Shown one piece after another: positions 58,943 through 64,000 of a DNA stretch of 64,000 nucleotides. A model generated the notes under the pieces. That model saw only the letters and a list, made by a program, of their open reading frames with translations. It was not told where the DNA came from and did no database searches. Position 1 is the first letter of the stretch; the number at the start of each line of letters is the position of its first letter. Both the position numbers and the translations under genes were made by a program. This stretch comes from an uncultured Rhodobiaceae bacterium. Its GTDB lineage: Bacteria; Pseudomonadota; Alphaproteobacteria; Parvibaculales; Parvibaculaceae. The DNA is taken from NCBI GenBank assembly GCA_913057645.1, contig CAJXOU010000004.1, positions 1 to 64,000 on the forward strand. Reading direction: 5' to 3'.

Positions 58943-59620
58943 TCAACCGCCCGCGAGCCAGGCATCGGCCTCGTCGTAGAGCGCCTTCGCCTCCGGGCTC
59001 CTGTCGAGAACGACGGTCTTCGAAAGCTCGATGCCGGCCTTCTTCATGCTGGCGGCGAGAAAGCGAAGTTCGGCGGGAAAGGCGTCGAGCCCCTCGAAGA
59101 CAGCGGCGGGCAACGCCGGCATGTCGACGGGGTCAATCCGGTCCTTTTCATAGATGGCGACACGCTTCCGGATCTTCCATGCGCCGTCACGTTTTTCGAT
59201 GAGGTCCACGAAGCGCGCATGGGAGGTGGTATCGACGATGCCGAAGGGCGCGGACGACCGCACCATGATGACGACGTTCACCTCGCTCACCGCGCGCCCG
59301 CCCTCGACGCGGATCGACGGCACGCCGAACTGATGCTTGAGAAGAGCGGTGCCGTTGGCGGCGATCATCTTCGAGGCTTCGACGAAGCCTTCATGCGGCC
59401 CGTCATACCAGCTGATCGAAATCGTGCCGCCGGGATGGAAGACGGATGACAGTTCGGCCCAGCGCTCCTGATCGCGATAGAAGCCCCAATTGTTCACGAG
59501 CGCCGCAATTTCAGACTTCGCCGTCATATCCGTTCCTCCGCTGGAAGCATCCGCGCGCAAACCGGCCGGCGCGGCCAGAACCGCAATGAGCGCGAGACAC
59601 GCCATTGTCATGCTTTTCAT
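58943..59620 (-). CDS. Exported SnoaL-like/NTF2-fold protein
   Basis: A 225-residue protein with signal peptide MKSMTMACLALIAVLAAPAGLRA. The mature part has the SnoaL/NTF2-like cone fold: IAALVNNWGFYRDQERWAELSSVFHPGGTISISWYDGPHEG and then beta strands with HARFVDLIEKRDGAWKI. This group includes isomerases, dehydratases and binding proteins. GGGGAGGGAC precedes the ATG at 59620. It is a single gene of unknown substrate. Confidence 0.82.
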   Translation of the reverse strand: MKSMTMACLALIAVLAAPAGLRADASSGGTDMTAKSEIAALVNNWGFYRDQERWAELSSVFHPGGTISISWYDGPHEGFVEASKMIAANGTALLKHQFGVPSIRVEGGRAVSEVNVVIMVRSSAPFGIVDTTSHARFVDLIEKRDGAWKIRKRVAIYEKDRIDPVDMPALPAAVFEGLDAFPAELRFLAASMKKAGIELSKTVVLDRSPEAKALYDEADAWLAGG

Positions 59621-59729
59621 GTCGTCCCTCCCCGCGCCGTCGCGGCGCGAAAGGAAAGTGACAAACGGCGGATGGAGCGGCAATAGACGCGTGGTCAGTT
59701 TGGAAGAAGTGGTGGCTGCAACATTGTCT

Positions 59730-61205
59730 CTACCGCTCCCAGAAGTCCTTCGAGAACATGACGAGGATGGTCAGCAGTTCGAGGCGGCCAAGCAGCATGG
59801 CGAAGGCGAGGATGAGTTTCGGGCCGTCGGGGAGCGTCGCGAAATTGCCGGCGGGGCCGACGATGGGGCCGAGGCCCGGACCGACATTCGCGATGGCGGT
59901 GACGGCGGAGGAAAGCGCGGTGATGAAGTCGAGCCCGAAGGCGGCCAGCGCAAGCGCGACGACGAGCATGGAAGCGAGATAGACGAAGACGAAAAGCGCG
60001 ACGGAGAAGACGATCTCGCGGCTCACCGTGCGCTCGCCATAGCGCAGCGTCTGCGCGACATGCGGATAAAGCGTCTGGCGCACCTGGGTACGGAACAGAA
60101 TGGCGAGAATCTGCAGCCGGAAGATTTTCATGCCGCCCGCCGTGGAACCCGTGCAGCCGCCGATGAACATGAGAACGAAGAAGGACATCGTCGCCAAGGG
60201 TCCCCAGAGCTGGTAATCGTCGCTGGCGAAGCCCGACGTGGTGACGATCGAGGTGACGTTGAAGGCGGTGTGCGTGAGGGCCTGGAAGAAATCGAAGTCG
60301 CCGCGCGCGGTAAGCCAGAGCGCCATGACGACGGAAACGGAAGCAAGAAGGGTGATGAAACCCCTGACCTGCGGATCGTCCCAGATCTTCTCGCCCGCGC
60401 CCCTCAGCGTCTGCACATAGAGCGCGAGCGGCACGGCGCCCGAGATCATGAAGATCGTGCCGGTCCAGTGGATGAAGGAATTGTCGAAATAGCCGAACGA
60501 CGCGTCATGCGTCGAGAAGCCCGCCGTCGCCACTGTCGTCATGGCGTGGTTCAACGCGTCGAAGGGCGTCATCCCGCCGACGATATAGGCGAGCGCACAG
60601 AGAAGCGTGAGCAGGAGGTAGACCTCGCCGATCGCGACCGCGATCTGGCCGGGACGCGGCAGCACCTTCTCGGTCTTGTCGGTGCTCTCGGTGCGGAAGA
60701 GCTGCATGCCGCCGACGCGCAGGAAGGGCAGAATGGCGACCGCGGTGACGATGATGCCGATACCGCCGACCCATTGCAGCAGCGAACGCCAGAGCAGAAT
60801 GCCGGGCGGCGCGCGGTCGAGACCGACCATGACCGTGCCGCCGGTGGTGGTGACACCCGACATCGCCTCGAAGAAGGCGTCCGTGTAGTTCATGTCGAGC
60901 TGGGAGAAGGCGAAAGGAAGCGCCGAAAAAGCCCCGATCGAAAGCCAGCCGAAACTCGTCACGAAAAAGGTCGCACGATGGCCGAGGTCGCGGTTCTCGG
61001 TCTGGTTGGCGAGCATCAGCGCGCCGCCGACAAAGCCCGTGACCACGGCGCTCGACAGGAAAGCCTGCCAGTCGCCGCTGCGCGCGACGATTTCGGCAAG
61101 CACCGGCACCAGCATCAGCACCGCGAGCGCAACGAGCAGCGCCCCGATGACGAGCCCCACGACCTTGGTGCTGTCGACCGCTCCCGTGGCCCTGGCGCCG
61201 TCCAT
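59730..61205 (-). CDS. trkH: TrkH-family potassium uptake protein
   Basis: A 491-residue inner-membrane K+ transporter subunit with four repeated pore loops: [45 protein letters not shown] and [14 protein letters not shown]. Each carries the G-containing selectivity filter. The partner TrkA is not in the window. GGGGGTATCG precedes the ATG at 61205. It is divergent from mcd. Confidence 0.95.
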   Translation of the reverse strand: MDGARATGAVDSTKVVGLVIGALLVALAVLMLVPVLAEIVARSGDWQAFLSSAVVTGFVGGALMLANQTENRDLGHRATFFVTSFGWLSIGAFSALPFAFSQLDMNYTDAFFEAMSGVTTTGGTVMVGLDRAPPGILLWRSLLQWVGGIGIIVTAVAILPFLRVGGMQLFRTESTDKTEKVLPRPGQIAVAIGEVYLLLTLLCALAYIVGGMTPFDALNHAMTTVATAGFSTHDASFGYFDNSFIHWTGTIFMISGAVPLALYVQTLRGAGEKIWDDPQVRGFITLLASVSVVMALWLTARGDFDFFQALTHTAFNVTSIVTTSGFASDDYQLWGPLATMSFFVLMFIGGCTGSTAGGMKIFRLQILAILFRTQVRQTLYPHVAQTLRYGERTVSREIVFSVALFVFVYLASMLVVALALAAFGLDFITALSSAVTAIANVGPGLGPIVGPAGNFATLPDGPKLILAFAMLLGRLELLTILVMFSKDFWER

Positions 61206-61392
61206 CGATACCCCCGTCGCACAATTCGAATCGCCCCACTCCGCTGGCCGGAGCCGGGGGTTCGAGATATATAGACATTGAGGAGCGGGTGCCATTCCCG
61301 AGAAAAGGCGCCCTTTCCGTCTCTTTTTACGCTGGACCGCCGGTCCGACCCATCCGCCGACCCTGTCCCGTCACACGAGCGAGTTGCCCTTC

Positions 61393-63093
61393 ATGAGCCA
61401 TGCCCCCGCCGCCGCCAGCCCCGCCGCCACGCAAGCCGGGGCGCTTCTGCCGGATCTCCTGCCGCTGACCGCGAAAGCCGTGGAAGCAGCGGATTCGCTG
61501 CTCGCGAAGGCGAAAGCGGCGGTTTTCGCGAAAGTGGCGAAGGACGGCAAGGTTTCCGCCGCGCTGGTGGAGAAGGAGCAGTTCGCCGCGCACGGGCTCG
61601 CCTGGGCGGCAACCTATGTGGAAGCGCTGCGCCAGCTTGCCGCCTATGCCGCGCGCATGGACCGCGAAGGCCGCTTCGGCGAGTTCGAGGCGCTGATCGT
61701 GCAGACGGCCTTCGGCGAGTATCTCGCCCAGATGACCGGCGGCATTCCGATGAGCCAGGGCGAGACGGTGCGCCCGCAGGACCTCGGCCTCAGCGACGAG
61801 GACGCTGCCGCCTTCCGCACCGACGCCGTGAAGACGCTGTGCGCCGCCGGCAACACGGTGGAGACGCGCGCCCGGCTCGCCGAACTGATCGGCGCGAATG
61901 CGGGCGCGGCGACCTTCGGCGATACCGGCCTCGAGGAAACCTACGACGCGATCCGCGACCAGATGCGGAAATTCGCCGATGCCGAAGTGATGCCTCACGC
62001 GCATGAGTGGCACCTGAAGGACGACTACATTCCGATGGAGGTGATCGCGCAGATGTCGGAGCTCGGCGTCTTCGGACTGACGATCCCGGAGGAATTCGGC
62101 GGGCTCGGCCTCGGCAAGGAGTCGATGTGCGTCGTCTCGGAGGAATTGAGCCGCGGCTATATCGGCGTCGGCTCGCTCGGCACGCGCTCGGAAATCGCGG
62201 CCGAACTGATCCTCGGCGGCGGCACGAAGGAGCAGAAGGAAAAATGGCTGCCGAAGATTGCGAGCGGCGAAGTGCTGCCGACGGCGGTCTTCACCGAGCC
62301 GAACACCGGCTCCGACCTTGCAAGCCTGAAGACGCGCGGAAAGAAGGACGGCGACGTCTACAGGATCAACGGCAACAAGACCTGGATCACCCATGCGGCG
62401 CGCGCGGACGTGATGACGCTGCTCTGCCGCACGAACGATGAGCCGGGCTACAAGGGGCTTTCGATGCTGCTCGCGGAAAAGCCGCGCGGCGACGACAACG
62501 AACCCTTCCCGGCGAAGGGCATGTCGGGCGGCGAGATCGAGGTGCTCGGCTATCGCGGCATGAAGGAATTCGAGATCGGCTTCGACGATTTCGAGGTGAA
62601 GGCGGAGAACCTGCTCGGCGGCGAGGAAGGCCAGGGCTTCAAGCAGTTGATGCAGACCTTCGAAAGCGCGCGCATCCAGACGGCGGCGCGCGCCGTCGGC
62701 GTCGCGCAGTCGGCGCTCGAACTCGGACTTCGCTACGCGCAGGAACGCATCCAGTTTTCAAAGCCGCTGATGAGTTTCCCGCGCGTCTTCGGAAAGCTCG
62801 TGATGATGGCGGCCGAAATCATGGTGGCGCGCCAGCTCACCTACTTTGCCGCGCGCGAGAAGGACGGCGGCCGGCGCTGCGACCTCGAAGCGGGCATGGC
62901 CAAGCTGCTGGCGGCGCGCATCGCCTGGGCGGCGGCGGACAACGCGCTGCAGATCCACGGCGGCAACGGCTTCGCGCTCGAATATCCGGTGAGCCGCGTG
63001 CTTTGCGATGCGCGTATTCTGAACATTTTCGAAGGCGCGGCCGAAATTCAGGCGCAGGTGATCGCGCGCCGGTTGCTCGAAGGAGGGAACTGA
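61393..63093 (+). CDS. mcd: (2S)-methylsuccinyl-CoA dehydrogenase
   Basis: A 566-residue acyl-CoA-dehydrogenase-family protein with an extra N-terminal domain of about 150 residues before the ACAD core (EETYDAIRDQMRKFADAEVMP onward). This length and extension are diagnostic of methylsuccinyl-CoA dehydrogenase, which makes mesaconyl-CoA in the ethylmalonyl-CoA pathway. Conserved motifs are FTEPNTGSDLASLKTRGKK, RINGNKTWITHAARADVM, YAQERIQFSKPLM, QIHGGNGFALEYPVSR and ILNIFEGAAEIQAQVIARR. It shares a pathway with ecm and ccrA nearby. The start ribosome site is weak. Confidence 0.92.
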   Translation: MSHAPAAASPAATQAGALLPDLLPLTAKAVEAADSLLAKAKAAVFAKVAKDGKVSAALVEKEQFAAHGLAWAATYVEALRQLAAYAARMDREGRFGEFEALIVQTAFGEYLAQMTGGIPMSQGETVRPQDLGLSDEDAAAFRTDAVKTLCAAGNTVETRARLAELIGANAGAATFGDTGLEETYDAIRDQMRKFADAEVMPHAHEWHLKDDYIPMEVIAQMSELGVFGLTIPEEFGGLGLGKESMCVVSEELSRGYIGVGSLGTRSEIAAELILGGGTKEQKEKWLPKIASGEVLPTAVFTEPNTGSDLASLKTRGKKDGDVYRINGNKTWITHAARADVMTLLCRTNDEPGYKGLSMLLAEKPRGDDNEPFPAKGMSGGEIEVLGYRGMKEFEIGFDDFEVKAENLLGGEEGQGFKQLMQTFESARIQTAARAVGVAQSALELGLRYAQERIQFSKPLMSFPRVFGKLVMMAAEIMVARQLTYFAAREKDGGRRCDLEAGMAKLLAARIAWAAADNALQIHGGNGFALEYPVSRVLCDARILNIFEGAAEIQAQVIARRLLEGGN

Positions 63094-63097
63094 GACC

Positions 63098-63289
63098 ATG
63101 AACGAAGTTTTCACATGGCTCGGCCCCATTGCGATGGCGGCCGTGCTTCTCGTGCTGTTTCTCGGCCTCTGGAACATGATGCGCGGCGGCTCGGCGAGCC
63201 GCTCGCAGACGCTGATGCGCTGGCGCGTGGGGCTGCAGTTCCTCGCCATCGTCGTGATCATGGCCGGGCTCTATCTGAGTACGCTGTAA
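63098..63289 (+). CDS. Small twin-transmembrane HIG1-like protein
   Basis: A 63-residue protein with two hydrophobic helices (about 7-26 and 43-61) joined by a basic turn (RGGSASRSQTLMRWRVGLQFLA). RSQTLMRWRVGLQFLA is the signature of the HIG1 (hypoxia-induced) family, which associates with respiratory complexes. GGAGGGAACTG inside the mcd 3' end precedes the ATG. It is 4 bp after mcd and likely cotranscribed. Confidence 0.87.
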   Translation: MNEVFTWLGPIAMAAVLLVLFLGLWNMMRGGSASRSQTLMRWRVGLQFLAIVVIMAGLYLSTL

Positions 63290-63399
63290 GGGACGCAAGC
63301 TTCTTTTTTCGACGAAGCGGCCGGATGGGGCTTATGATGCGCCCTGCCCCGCGCATACCCGGGAACAGGGGTGGGGCTCTGCCAAGAGGAGGCCACGCG

Positions 63400-64000
63400 A
63401 TGACGGAACGAGAGATTTCCGCCGCCGAACTGCCGAAGAACCACATCACCATTTCCGGCCGCAGCATGGCCTATTCGGAAATGGGCGAAGGCGATCCGAT
63501 CGTCTTCCTGCACGGCAATCCGACATCTTCCTATCTGTGGCGCAACGTGATGCCGCATCTGAGGACCCAGGGACGCTGCATCGCGCCCGACCTGATCGGC
63601 ATGGGCGACAGCGACAAGCTCGAACCCTCGGGTCCGACGCGCTACACCTTCCGCGAACATCGCCGCTTTCTCGACGCCTTTCTCGAATCGATGGGCGTGA
63701 CGAAGAACGTGACGCTGGTGATCCACGACTGGGGCTCCGCGCTCGGTTTCGACTGGGCGAACCGGAACCGGAACGCGGTCGAAGGCATCGCCTATATGGA
63801 AGGGATCGTGCGCCCGCTCGAATGGAGCGAGTGGAGCGAGGCGGCGACGCAGATATTCAAGGGATTCCGCTCCGACGCGGGCGAGGAAATGATCCTGCGC
63901 AAGAACCTCTTCATCGAGGCCGTGCTGCCGGGCTCGATCCTGCGCAAGCTGACAGATGAGGAAATGGCGGTCTATCGCCGTCCCTTCCTCAACGAGGGCG
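63400..64000 (+). CDS. dhaA: Haloalkane dehalogenase, LinB/DhaA (HLD-II) type (partial)
   Basis: The first 200 residues of an alpha/beta hydrolase, cut by the window end. HLD-II catalytic features are all visible: halide-stabilising Asn40 (HGNPTSSYLW), nucleophile Asp110 and Trp111 (VIHDWGSALGFDW), and catalytic acid Glu134 (AYMEGIVRP). These match LinB Asn38, Asp108, Trp109 and Glu132 with a constant offset of 2. The catalytic histidine would lie outside the window. AGAGGAGG precedes the ATG. It cleaves carbon-halogen bonds in halogenated alkanes; the specific substrate is unknown. Confidence 0.93.
   Translation, partial: MTEREISAAELPKNHITISGRSMAYSEMGEGDPIVFLHGNPTSSYLWRNVMPHLRTQGRCIAPDLIGMGDSDKLEPSGPTRYTFREHRRFLDAFLESMGVTKNVTLVIHDWGSALGFDWANRNRNAVEGIAYMEGIVRPLEWSEWSEAATQIFKGFRSDAGEEMILRKNLFIEAVLPGSILRKLTDEEMAVYRRPFLNEG

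Noticed and set aside
59490-61274. 594-codon plus-strand open frame opposite trkH
   Set aside because: Antisense to an intact TrkH with all four pore loops; Arg/Glu/Gly-rich translation only.

Overview
The window is high-GC, densely coded chromosomal DNA of an alphaproteobacterium. Ubiquinone genes (coq4, coq7), GluQRS, an alphaproteobacterial-type HNH endonuclease, REP-like palindromes and the ethylmalonyl-CoA pathway set support this. The many acyl-CoA ligases, dehydrogenases, esterases and GSTs, and a LinB-like haloalkane dehalogenase, suggest a lipid- or hydrocarbon-degrading soil or water organism of the Parvibaculum/Rhizobiales type. The genus is an inference. I see no rRNA, IS element, phage, CRISPR array or replication origin. 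One tRNA is present, tRNA-Leu(CAA).

Layout. 0-9.4 kb: a DJ-1/PfpI gene bracketed by two copies of a compound repeat, two tandem alpha/beta hydrolases, an HCCA-isomerase/GST-kappa protein, a LuxR-type regulator, and a three-gene glycerolipid operon (GlpD, DAG-kinase-like, alkyl-DHAP-synthase-like). 9.4-22.8 kb: SulP transporter with acyl-CoA synthetase, LHPP-like phosphatase, esterase, two SDRs, DUF924 with an AT-rich membrane protein, feruloyl-CoA synthase, a fatty-acyl-CoA ligase, and two carboxymuconolactone-decarboxylase-like proteins. 22.8-30 kb: a compact four-gene operon (P-loop sulfotransferase, Oxa1-like membrane protein, 83-residue membrane protein, arylsulfotransferase-like protein), then a GntR regulator divergent from an amidohydrolase and a metallo-beta-lactamase-fold hydrolase. 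The last 77 bp of the hydrolase gene are repeated about 560 bp downstream, enclosing an AT-rich segment that encodes a small secreted protein.

30-46 kb: GST pair plus a GH84-like gene, SDR, TetR with two luciferase-like monooxygenases, FATP-type acyl-CoA synthetase, TusA, GNAT, ArsC/Spx, Coq4, a second TetR, a hydrolase remnant abutting tRNA-Leu, DsbB, Coq7, HNH endonuclease, carboxylesterase and GluQRS. 46-51 kb: acyltransferase, AEC transporter, and an overlapping three-gene operon coding a soluble coiled-coil protein, a four-helix membrane protein and an exported vWA protein. 51-64 kb: ethylmalonyl-CoA mutase, crotonyl-CoA carboxylase/reductase and (2S)-methylsuccinyl-CoA dehydrogenase, three steps of one acetyl-CoA assimilation pathway, interleaved with an acyl-CoA dehydrogenase, a six-ligand diiron ferritin-like protein, a CigR-like protein, TrkH, a HIG1-like protein and the start of a haloalkane dehalogenase.

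The least explained structures are the four-gene sulfotransferase operon (22788-26320), the coiled-coil/membrane/vWA operon (48296-50381), the glycerolipid trio (4999-9391) and the duplicated gene tail with its insert (29580-30216). All functions are read from translated sequence and family knowledge; no database search was run.
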